From a virus, in IMG/VR virus record IMGVR_UViG_3300046520_000060, positions 1-30,986 of that record: a DNA stretch of 30,986 nt; one strand, written 5' to 3'. The stretch's first letter is position 1. Each line of letters starts with the position of its first letter. This document shows, in pieces, positions 15,221 to 22,386 of this stretch. Position numbers and translations under genes: made by a program. Below the pieces are notes generated by a model. The model had not been told where the DNA came from. It did not search any database and saw only the letters and a program-made list of their open reading frames with translations.

Positions 15221-15457
15221 TCACTTACTGCACGCACACGCGCAGTCGCACGCGCAGGCACAGTTCCATTCGTCGTGGTTCGATTTCCCGTAGAACATGG
15301 ACATGGGGAAGTTCGAGCCAGGGAATGTCCCTGTGCCCGTTGGTCCGCCATTCAGGAAATAATAGGTTCGGCCGACGTAGCTGCTCATCGCAATGCCGTA
15401 GCCGAAGACGGAGTTGACGGTCGAAAAGGCGACCGCTCCTGATCCAGGAACGGCCAT
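15221..15457 (-). CDS. Fibre-tip-like protein with alternating-cysteine C-terminus, candidate modified peptide
   Basis: The 78-residue product has two parts. Residues 1-59 resemble the short repeats found in many phage tail-tip proteins: GSGAVAFSTVNSVFGYG, then SSYVGRTYYF and NFPMSMFYGKS. Residues 60-78 are NHDEWNCACACDCACACSK, with cysteines at 66, 68, 70, 72, 74 and 76 alternating with Ala or Asp. Such a run is not expected in an ordinary fold; it suggests thioether or disulfide cross-links, metal binding or post-translational modification. The gene starts three bases after the fibre stop and is followed by a cluster of modifying enzymes including radical SAM/SPASM. I propose that the tail is their substrate; this is inference. 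Bases in the tail are a repeat of Cys and Ala codons, so slippage could vary its length. Confidence 0.8.
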   Translation of the reverse strand: MAVPGSGAVAFSTVNSVFGYGIAMSSYVGRTYYFLNGGPTGTGTFPGSNFPMSMFYGKSNHDEWNCACACDCACACSK

Positions 15458-15460
15458 CTC

Positions 15461-17140
15461 TTAGATCCCCAACTTTGCTTCGATCGCCGCGAGGCGCGCT
15501 TCGAGTGCATCGCTCCTGTCAGCCAACTCCTTCACAGCCTCGACCAGGAGGCCGGAGAGCTGCTCGTAGTAGATGTTCAGGAGATCGAGGCCCGACTTGC
15601 TCTTGCCGAACTTGTCGGTGTCGAACGGCGCGAGACCAACGGCTTCCGGCAGAACCCTCTGCAGATCCTGCGCCAGCAGACCGGCCTTGCGACGCGGTTG
15701 CTCGGGAGCTTTCAGTTCCTTGGCCAGATCACTCTGATCCCAGGTGACGCCACGCAACTGCCGGATCTTCTCCAGCGCGTTGGTGATGATCTCGATGTCC
15801 TTCTTCAGCCGCACGTCTGAGACGCCGTAGACGATGTCGCCAGCGGCTCGAACCTGGTTTGCGACCGGGGTCGTGGCTGCGCCGTAGCCGTTGCTGTAAA
15901 GCAGACCAGCCGCCGTACACTGCATTCGCACAGCCGCGCCATCCGACCAACCGCCCCACTTGAAGGTGTTGTCGGTGTCGAGACCCATGTGCATCGCGTA
16001 CGCAGTCCGATGGAACGTGATGAACGCCGATCCACTGTCTGTGGCGTAGACGTTCACGAATCCAAAGGTCGCGCGGTTGATGAAGCTGGCGCCGATGTTG
16101 CTGGTCCAGGTGTGAGCACCAGTCCAGGTCGGAGCAATCGCAGCATCGATCGCGGGGGCCGCGTCCGATCGCATGTAGGTGACGGCAGAGCCGTTCTGCA
16201 CCACCATGGTCGACTTGCTGGTCGGGTTCGCGAAGGTGACGCCGAGGTTGATGCGAGCCTGCGCCTTGTCGGTCAGGTCGCTCAGGTTGTTCGAAGCACC
16301 CAGCTTTCCAGAGACCGTGGTGGACAGCGCGGTGAACCCGCTTTCGTCCGCCGCCATCTGGGCAGCGAGTTCCTGGAACGTATCCAGACTCGACGGCGCG
16401 GTGCCGATCAGAGCTTGGATCTTTCCGTCCACATACGACTTGAGGGCGTAGTTGGTCGGATCCCAGGTGCCGGCGAGCGCAGCCGAAGCCGCGGCAGCAG
16501 AAGCCGAGGTAGAGGCGGCATTGCGATCCGCGCCTGTCTGGACTCGGTCGAGACCAGTCTGAACGCGATCGGCAGCGGTGGCCACCTTCGAAGCGTTGAC
16601 TTGGGTACGAGCCGTGTCGATCTGGCCGAAGTAGGCCATGGCAGCGATGGTGCTCGCCGCACAAGCGCCGATCTGCCAGTCCGTGTGTGGACCGGGGTTG
16701 CCGGTGATCGACTTGACCTGCACCATCAGCGTGCCGGTGGCTGCCTCGTACGAGATCAACTGAGCGATTGCAAAATCATCGACCGTCGAGGAGCGCGTCA
16801 GCGCCAGGAATGGAGTCGGCGTGAACAACGACTTCTGCGTCTCATCGTCGATGACGAAGGTCGCAGTCATGTCGTTGGTGAGAGTGACCTCGCTGGACGA
16901 GCCAGCGAAGAGGAAGCCGAGCGTGGACAACAGCTGGATGCGGTTGTACGCCGGCAGGATGGCGTCGTTCAGACGAGAGAGGCCGACGTCACGCAGGTCG
17001 TTGACCGCCTGCTGCCAGGACGGCGTGAACGGTTCGAGGGAACGCAGGCGCTGATCCAGCACCTGCATCGCCGCGTTCAAACGATCTGCCGTGAAGTCTT
17101 CATCCTCGCTGAATACAAGCTCAGGAAAGTTGCTTGACAT
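15461..17140 (-). CDS. Tail fibre protein with C-terminal S74 intramolecular chaperone
   Basis: The 559-residue protein is a tail fibre. Residues ~1-170 form a basal part that would attach to the baseplate. Then come an alanine-rich coiled segment (~180-225), a fibre repeat of the type YALKSYVDGKIQALIG with TFQELAAQMAADESGFTALS and NNLSDLTDKAQARINLG, and a beta-rich receptor region (330-430). The C-terminus is an S74 chaperone domain, opening VSDVRLKKDIEIITNALEKI with Ser441 at the expected autocleavage site, and ending in a coiled coil. S74 domains trimerise the fibre and then cut themselves off. The start overlaps the preceding gene by 20 bp. The receptor is unknown. Confidence 0.9.
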   Translation of the reverse strand: MSSNFPELVFSEDEDFTADRLNAAMQVLDQRLRSLEPFTPSWQQAVNDLRDVGLSRLNDAILPAYNRIQLLSTLGFLFAGSSSEVTLTNDMTATFVIDDETQKSLFTPTPFLALTRSSTVDDFAIAQLISYEAATGTLMVQVKSITGNPGPHTDWQIGACAASTIAAMAYFGQIDTARTQVNASKVATAADRVQTGLDRVQTGADRNAASTSASAAAASAALAGTWDPTNYALKSYVDGKIQALIGTAPSSLDTFQELAAQMAADESGFTALSTTVSGKLGASNNLSDLTDKAQARINLGVTFANPTSKSTMVVQNGSAVTYMRSDAAPAIDAAIAPTWTGAHTWTSNIGASFINRATFGFVNVYATDSGSAFITFHRTAYAMHMGLDTDNTFKWGGWSDGAAVRMQCTAAGLLYSNGYGAATTPVANQVRAAGDIVYGVSDVRLKKDIEIITNALEKIRQLRGVTWDQSDLAKELKAPEQPRRKAGLLAQDLQRVLPEAVGLAPFDTDKFGKSKSGLDLLNIYYEQLSGLLVEAVKELADRSDALEARLAAIEAKLGI

Positions 17141-17336
17141 CAGCGATCACCCCCGCAGCCTCCATCGCATCGAAGACGGTCTTGTCGACGATGTGATGGT
17201 CCCTGGGCAGGTAATTGAAGTCGAGCCAGGTGAACCTGGCGTTCAGCTTCACGTCGTAATAGACGGGATCGGCCGGCACGGGCGCAGGCTCAACCGCGAC
17301 CACCTCGGGGGTGGCCGCGTTCGTGTTGTCGGTCAT
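17121..17336 (-). CDS. Small protein between DUF4815 protein and fibre
   Basis: The 71-residue protein has a Pro/Ala/Val-rich N-terminus (VVAVEPAPVPADPVYYDVKL) and a compact rest, ARFTWLDFNYLPRDHHIVDK then AMEAAGVIADVKQL. This last pattern resembles small phage proteins in which two beta strands are followed by a helix ending in hydrophobic 'AAGV'. No function is known to me. It overlaps the fibre gene by 20 bp, so it is translated before it, and could be a fibre connector or chaperone. Confidence 0.7.
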   Translation of the reverse strand: MTDNTNAATPEVVAVEPAPVPADPVYYDVKLNARFTWLDFNYLPRDHHIVDKTVFDAMEAAGVIADVKQLS

Positions 17337-17357
17337 GTTGGTGTTGTCCTTTCCGCC

Positions 17358-19613
17358 TTAGACGGCGTAGTCCTTTTGCCAGCCGACGTGGAACACACGC
17401 TGGTTGGTCGAGGTGTCGAGACGGGTCAGCTTGCGGAACTGCGTGATCGCGGCGCCGAGATTGAAGACGTAGGTCTTCTCGGTCGCGCCATCGTCCGGAT
17501 CGATCCAGGTCGTCACCGAGGACGGAGCCACCTGAGTCGTGAAGGTCGCACCAGTGAGCAGCTTGCAGCTCGCGGTGTGATAAGCCGGATCGAAGTACTC
17601 GTAGCGCTCGATCACTCGGATCGACGTGGAAGCCGCCGGCAGCGTGCGCGTCTTGGAGACGTGCTGCGCATAGACGTCCGGCCGGGACACGTAGACCGAG
17701 CTGTCAGCCAAGTTGATGCAAGGCATGCAGTCGACCGAGCCCATGAAGACCGCGCGGAGCGGCAACAGCGGCGGGATCGTGCCGCCCTGGCCCAGCATGT
17801 ACTTGTCCACGTCGAGGAAGTTGTACCAAGTCGATCCGACCTGGATCTCGTACGTGAGCGAGGTGCCGTCCGGGACGATCGTGCCGGTGAGCAGATCGAT
17901 CGCCAAGATACCGCCAGCCAGCTGCAGCGGGTTCAACGTGATGACCGCACGGGCCGTGTTGAACTTGCAGCGGTAGAGCCGCATCCACAGATCCTTGAAC
18001 GCATCGCCCTGAGCGTATGCGCCGTCGAGCACGTAGAAGAACGTACCGGACGTGAACTGCTGACCCGGGACCGTAGCGACCCAGTGGTCGGCTGCCGTGG
18101 TCACGACGATCGCGTACCGCTTGCCGGCCTGGAGGAAGGTCGGCTGGAACGAGACCTTGGTCTCGCCCTGGAGAACGAGGTTCTCGCGGAGCACCGTGGT
18201 CTGAGCGATACACGCCTTGAGGTTCGGCAGACCGTAATCGGAGACCTCGACGATGGCGAAGTGGGCCGAGCCGGAGGCCGCGAGACGGGTGAACCAGACG
18301 CCAACGGCGTCGAGCCACATGTTCTGGCCTTGGAGCCAGGTCTCGGCGATCTGGGTGCCGGTGACCGTGGTCGTGGTCGTTACCTTCTCCCAGTAGGGCT
18401 CATCCCACCTGTCGATCCAGATCTGGCGCAGACGGATGAACGCATGGTAGGGCGTGTCCTGCGGGTTCTCGACCTCGTAGGTCTGACCGTCGCGGAAGAA
18501 GAGGCCGGCTCCGTTGTACTGGCCGGTCTGCCAGAACAGGCTGTTCGTACAGACGTAGAACTCGTCGCCGTACCGGATGCGGGTCTTCGACATCATCTTC
18601 TGGACCATGTCGAACGACTGGACCGAGTAGGCTGCGACCTGCAGCTCACCGTTGATGGTGCCGGACTGGAGCCAGGCTTCCCGCGTGTAGGCGGGGAACA
18701 TGATCCCGTTCTTGATCGTCGCGTTCGGATCGAGCGGGTTGAAGATCTGGAGGGCCGCGGCGCCTTCGGCGGCGTGCGGCATGCGGATGCCCTCTTCCAC
18801 CTTCACATGCGACAGCGGGTCATCCAGCTGCGACTTGACGGTGTCGAGGAAGAAGTTCGCGTCCGAGTCGATCGCGTTGTAGACCACGCCGTTCTTGGAC
18901 TCGAGCACTGCCAGACGGACCAGCGTGCGGCCCATGGTGGCCTGGTCGACGTCGCCCTTCGAGCCCGCGGCCTTCAGAGCCGCGATGTCGGAGGCCAGCG
19001 TCTTGATCTGGAGACCGGCGGTCTCCTCGAACTGTTCGAGGTCGTCGATCCGCTGCTCGTGCGCCTGGACGCTCGGCAGCTGGTTGTCGATGTTCATCGT
19101 GATCAAGTCGACGCCGGTCGGCGTCAGGACCACGTTGGCGATGACCGTGTAACCGGCGTCCACCAGCGGGGCGGACGGGTCCGGAGCCTCAGCGCCGAGA
19201 ACGACGTTCAGATTGGCGACGCGGGAATGAACCAGCGGCACGGCCTGCGGCTCGGCCTGGCGGGTCTCAGCGTTGATCAGGAACTGACGCGGGCGGATGT
19301 CCGTGTCCGTCTCCTGGCCCCAGGTAACGACCGAGGCGATACGCTTGCCGGCGACGGGCAGCTGCGTGATGAAGTCCTTGCTCCAGGCGGTGTCGGACGA
19401 GGAGTAGACCTTGCCGGCAGAGTAGAGACGTCCGGTCTGAACCTGGATCTGCGTCACCGCGACCTTCGTGACGCCGAAGCCGACGTACTTGGTGAGGTTG
19501 CTGATGCCGTCGAGCACGACGTGGTCAAGCGAAGCTTCGGCGAAATCCTGCAACCGCGTGAAGTCGGTCGGATCATCGTCGATGTTCGCATGGAAGATGA
19601 TTTTGTTTTCCAC
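17358..19613 (-). CDS. Large tail/baseplate protein, DUF4815
   Basis: This protein (751 residues) opens with ENKIIFHANIDDDPTDFTRL, followed by DGISNLTKYVGFGVTKVAVT, the start of the DUF4815 phage family. Members lie between gpI and the fibre genes, as here, and are thought to build the baseplate-fibre connection. A helical segment near 170-230 (VQAHEQRIDDLEQFEETA) suggests trimeric coiled coil, then beta-rich domains follow to the end. I chose the GTG at 19613 because a TTGGGA site precedes it at the distance seen for the sheath gene; a TTG at 19625 is in frame but sits next to the terminator. Function is inferred from family and place. Confidence 0.82.
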   Translation of the reverse strand: MENKIIFHANIDDDPTDFTRLQDFAEASLDHVVLDGISNLTKYVGFGVTKVAVTQIQVQTGRLYSAGKVYSSSDTAWSKDFITQLPVAGKRIASVVTWGQETDTDIRPRQFLINAETRQAEPQAVPLVHSRVANLNVVLGAEAPDPSAPLVDAGYTVIANVVLTPTGVDLITMNIDNQLPSVQAHEQRIDDLEQFEETAGLQIKTLASDIAALKAAGSKGDVDQATMGRTLVRLAVLESKNGVVYNAIDSDANFFLDTVKSQLDDPLSHVKVEEGIRMPHAAEGAAALQIFNPLDPNATIKNGIMFPAYTREAWLQSGTINGELQVAAYSVQSFDMVQKMMSKTRIRYGDEFYVCTNSLFWQTGQYNGAGLFFRDGQTYEVENPQDTPYHAFIRLRQIWIDRWDEPYWEKVTTTTTVTGTQIAETWLQGQNMWLDAVGVWFTRLAASGSAHFAIVEVSDYGLPNLKACIAQTTVLRENLVLQGETKVSFQPTFLQAGKRYAIVVTTAADHWVATVPGQQFTSGTFFYVLDGAYAQGDAFKDLWMRLYRCKFNTARAVITLNPLQLAGGILAIDLLTGTIVPDGTSLTYEIQVGSTWYNFLDVDKYMLGQGGTIPPLLPLRAVFMGSVDCMPCINLADSSVYVSRPDVYAQHVSKTRTLPAASTSIRVIERYEYFDPAYHTASCKLLTGATFTTQVAPSSVTTWIDPDDGATEKTYVFNLGAAITQFRKLTRLDTSTNQRVFHVGWQKDYAV

Positions 19614-19626
19614 TGGTGTTCCCAAA

Positions 19627-19657
19627 ATGAAAAAGCCGCCCCGGTGAGGAGCGGCTT
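19627..19657 (-). terminator. Intrinsic terminator between gpI and the DUF4815 gene
   Basis: Minus strand: AAGCCGC and GCGGCTT pair over 7 bp (extendable), followed by TTTTTCATTTT. It lies between the gpI stop and the next ribosome site. Confidence 0.85.
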
Positions 19658-19676
19658 GTGGTTGATCCTTAGATCG

Positions 19677-20906
19677 CTATGCGACCTTCTTGATTTCGCC
19701 GAGCTTGAACGTTCCGAGTCGACGCCTGTCCTTGAGACGCACGACCCGGTGGTTGACCGTGTCGACGAGAACAGTGTCGCGCAGAGGCTTGGCAGCGACG
19801 ATCGCCCCGCAGGCGTCGTCGAGCTTCTTCATGTCGGTCAGGACGCGGAAGCCATTGCGGAAGCGGCCACCAAAGCCTTGAGCCGGGGACCGTTTCAGCG
19901 GGATGCTGACTTTCGCTTCAGCCGTGAAGGGCTGAATGCCGTACCGCATATGACCGCGATAAGACTTGACGGCCAAACCTGCGGGCAGGTCAGCCTTGTT
20001 GTGCAGTGCCACTCGATCGTAGATCCAGCGGGCCGCATCCGTCTCGCAGCGGAAATTCTTACCTCGGAACGAGGCGTTGTAGTCGTGGAAGTGCTGATCC
20101 GCGTAGGCGGTATGCACTTCGGCGATCTGCGTCGGTCGAACATCCTGGGGTGTGAGCCCCGGCGTAACGGACGTCAGCTGGGATGAGGCTTGGCTGAGCC
20201 GCACCGTCACGATGTTGTTGGCAGCGTCAGTCGGCTGATAGAACTTCTCGCCGCGAAAGCCCGTGCTGTGATAGTCGCGCGCTGAAGTGTTGGCGAACGA
20301 GACGCGCTCTATGATCTGGCCGCCAAGCTCAGTCATCGCTTCGAGCTTAACGAAGGTCTCAGCCCCATTATTGACGATCGACGCCTTGCGGCCATAGAGG
20401 TTCGGGCCGTTGCTGGGCTCACGGAAGTTGATGTTCCGGAAGTAGACGTCCTTCGTCCGAAACTCACGCTCGCCGGCAGGATCGCGAATGATGTACGGGT
20501 ACAGCCGGATCTGCGGCAGATGCAGCAGCCACGACATGAACTCGTCGTTGGTCATCGCAGGGATGCGATAGCCGCGCGCAGGTGGCACGATCAGGTTTTC
20601 GAGATTACAGTCGACCAGATCAAGGTAGGTGGCCATGCCGGCCTTCGTACCCTTGATGCGGTGGTGTGCGACGGCGTCGGCGACGACCTTGCGCTTCTTG
20701 GCTTCAGGCCATTCCGTGTCCCACAAGTCCACCGAGAACGACCAAGCCAGATACGGCAGGTCGTCGATGTGACATCGATAAGGATCCCAGAGTCGCCGCA
20801 GTCGATCGGTGTCCAGAGACAGGAGCCGATCGACCTGAGAGGCGAGAGTGCGCTCGTAGACCGTAGCGTTCGGCGCCAGGATTTGGTCCATCAGGCGCTG
20901 AGCCAT
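19677..20906 (-). CDS. I: Baseplate protein I, P2 gpI-like with repeat extension
   Basis: The first ~180 residues are a gpI domain, with LRRLWDPYRCHIDDLPYLAW, SVDLWDTEWPEAKKRKVV and AVAHHRIKGTKAGMATYLDL, all typical. It helps form the baseplate wedge. The protein is 409 residues, longer than P2 gpI. The extra C-terminal part contains a repeat: DYHSTGFRGEKFYQPTDAAN (211-230) and DYNASFRGKNFRCETDAAR (275-293), and a weaker third, GRFRNGFRVLTD. These may be surface beta modules that hold the fibre. The ATG is five bases after the gpJ stop, with GAGGAA inside gpJ. Confidence 0.88.
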   Translation of the reverse strand: MAQRLMDQILAPNATVYERTLASQVDRLLSLDTDRLRRLWDPYRCHIDDLPYLAWSFSVDLWDTEWPEAKKRKVVADAVAHHRIKGTKAGMATYLDLVDCNLENLIVPPARGYRIPAMTNDEFMSWLLHLPQIRLYPYIIRDPAGEREFRTKDVYFRNINFREPSNGPNLYGRKASIVNNGAETFVKLEAMTELGGQIIERVSFANTSARDYHSTGFRGEKFYQPTDAANNIVTVRLSQASSQLTSVTPGLTPQDVRPTQIAEVHTAYADQHFHDYNASFRGKNFRCETDAARWIYDRVALHNKADLPAGLAVKSYRGHMRYGIQPFTAEAKVSIPLKRSPAQGFGGRFRNGFRVLTDMKKLDDACGAIVAAKPLRDTVLVDTVNHRVVRLKDRRRLGTFKLGEIKKVA

Positions 20907-20910
20907 TTGG

Positions 20911-21780
20911 TTATTCCTCGCGTACGTTGGACACGTTCACGCTGGCGGAATTGATCCAGACGACGCCGCTGTTCCCGACGTTGATATCCTGAAACTCCGT
21001 GTCGACGTTCTGCACACCCTCCTGATTGAGGGCGGCGAGCACCGCGGATCGCTTCAGGTCGCGGCCGATCTGAGAGACGCGGGCGCGCAGCGCGGTCAGC
21101 GCCTTGTTGACGTCGGCGATGACAAGCGATGCGTCAGGGCCAGGGTAGAGCGTGAGGTTGGCGGTGATGTCCGCCGGGATCTTGGTCACCGGCAGCACGG
21201 AAATGTCGTCGGTCAGAGGCTTGATGCCGTCTGACATCAGGCGGTCATAGACCGCATCGACCAGAGGTCCAGTCGGAACCGGATCGGCCCCGTCCGCCAT
21301 GATGGTGACGGTGACCCTGCCCGTGCCGCGCTCGGCGACTGCTGTGGCGTCCCTAACACTCAGTGAGGTGCTCAGCGCATGGAAGATGTAGGCGCCTGGG
21401 CTGCCGGCCGTGGAGAAAGACTCCATCGAAAGCTGGATGCGCCTCCGCAAGCGGGGGTCCAGCTCGCCGTCCATGCGCGCCACGTTGAAGCGGGCGCCGA
21501 TAACTTCTAGGTCAGAACCGGTGGCGAAGGGCAGCATGGAGGCTCGCGCCGCGGCGTTGATGCGCTCGCGGACGATCATCTCGCCGTAGGCTTCAGCCTC
21601 CAGGACGATGTTCGTGGGTGACTGCTCAAGCGCTACCGCACGAGCGAGATCGCCGTTCTTCGCAACCACCTGGTCCTGGTAGACCTTGAGGAGGACTTCG
21701 TAGTCGATCTCCTCGATGACCTTCGGCGGCGGCAGTCGCGCAAAGTCGATGTACAGCGCGGGTGACTCAAAACTCGGCAT
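20911..21780 (-). CDS. J: Baseplate protein J, P2 gpJ-like
   Basis: The 289-residue protein belongs to the baseplate J family (PF04865), a wedge protein at the edge of the baseplate. It has the typical sequence PPPKVIEEIDYEVLLKVYQD, RERINAAARASMLPFATGSD with LEVIGARFNVAR, then LRRRIQLSMESFSTAGSPGA and YIFHALSTSLSVRDATAV. The GSD(L)E(V)IGARFNV segment is a good family marker. The ends lie 12 bases after gpW and just before gpI, the order W-J-I of P2. Confidence 0.93.
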   Translation of the reverse strand: MPSFESPALYIDFARLPPPKVIEEIDYEVLLKVYQDQVVAKNGDLARAVALEQSPTNIVLEAEAYGEMIVRERINAAARASMLPFATGSDLEVIGARFNVARMDGELDPRLRRRIQLSMESFSTAGSPGAYIFHALSTSLSVRDATAVAERGTGRVTVTIMADGADPVPTGPLVDAVYDRLMSDGIKPLTDDISVLPVTKIPADITANLTLYPGPDASLVIADVNKALTALRARVSQIGRDLKRSAVLAALNQEGVQNVDTEFQDINVGNSGVVWINSASVNVSNVREE

Positions 21781-21792
21781 CGGGCCCTCGCC

Positions 21793-22149
21793 TTAAACGG
21801 TGGTTTTTGTGCGCTTGAGGCTCGCGTCGATCAGGTCGACACCCTCAATGGTGATGGTGATTTCGCCGGAAGAGTCGAACGCATCGATCGACACGCGGGT
21901 GACCTTGAACTCGGGCTCATAGGTGTTGATGGCGGAGATCGCTGCCATCATGCCGCTCATGATCGTTTCTTCGTTGCCCGGTTTGTCCTGCATGTTGATG
22001 AAGTTCGAACCCCACCAGAGGCGCATCAGGCGAACGCCAATGCGCGTGGTGAGGATCGTTTCGATGCTCTGCTTGATGCGCGGCCAGCCCTGAACGTAGT
22101 CGCCCGTCTTACGGTCGATGTCGATCAGATGCTCAGTTGCCAGCGCCAT
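21793..22149 (-). CDS. W: Baseplate protein W, gp25-like
   Basis: The 118-residue protein is a gpW/gp25 lysozyme-like baseplate component (PF04965). It has WPRIKQSIETILTTRIGVRL with MRLWWGSNFINMQ, the expected start, and a C-terminal beta part FKVTRVSIDAFDSSGEITIT. It forms the inner baseplate with gpJ. Its ATG overlaps the end of the preceding small gene by 17 bp, indicating coupled translation. Despite the family name, gp25-like proteins here are structural and have no proven lysozyme activity. Confidence 0.92.
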   Translation of the reverse strand: MALATEHLIDIDRKTGDYVQGWPRIKQSIETILTTRIGVRLMRLWWGSNFINMQDKPGNEETIMSGMMAAISAINTYEPEFKVTRVSIDAFDSSGEITITIEGVDLIDASLKRTKTTV

Positions 22150-22369
22150 TCGCAGTTGCCTCCGGCTGCTCGGTCACGACCGCGCCCGCGGCGTCGGCCT
22201 TCTTGGCAGCCTTCTTCGTGACGGGAGCGGCTTCGGCCGGCTTGTCTTCGACCTTGCTCAGCGCGTGGCCCCAATACTTGGCCTGCGCCTCGGTGAGGGT
22301 GACAACCGAGCCGGCATCCTGCTTGAGACCGCCGAGCCAGATCGCTTTTTCGACGTTGTACTTGGGCAT
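22133..22369 (-). CDS. Small lysine/alanine-tailed protein of the baseplate operon
   Basis: The 78-residue protein begins MPKYNVEKAIWLGGLKQDAG, then SVVTLTEAQAKYWGHALSKV, and ends in a low-complexity Ala/Lys/Pro tail (APVTKKAAKKADAAGA). The first half resembles small phage proteins with a beta-hairpin and helix. I read it from ATG 22369, preceded by AAGGAACAAGAAGAAA; a longer upstream frame runs into the gpV gene and is rejected. It has no assigned function; its place between V and W suggests a tail or baseplate minor component. Confidence 0.72.
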   Translation of the reverse strand: MPKYNVEKAIWLGGLKQDAGSVVTLTEAQAKYWGHALSKVEDKPAEAAPVTKKAAKKADAAGAVVTEQPEATANGAGN

Positions 22370-22386
22370 TTTCTTCTTGTTCCTTG

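Noticed and set aside
15221-15457. Cys-Ala run as a metallothionein
   Set aside because: Metallothioneins have cysteines spread over the whole protein; here they are only in the last 13 residues of a fibre-like protein. Metal binding by the tail remains possible.
17091-20186. A 1031-codon open frame on the plus strand
   Set aside because: It runs antisense across the gpI, DUF4815 and small genes, which have clear family features on the minus strand. Long open antisense frames are expected in GC-rich coding DNA, and its composition (Arg, Asp, Val, Leu) is that of a shadow.
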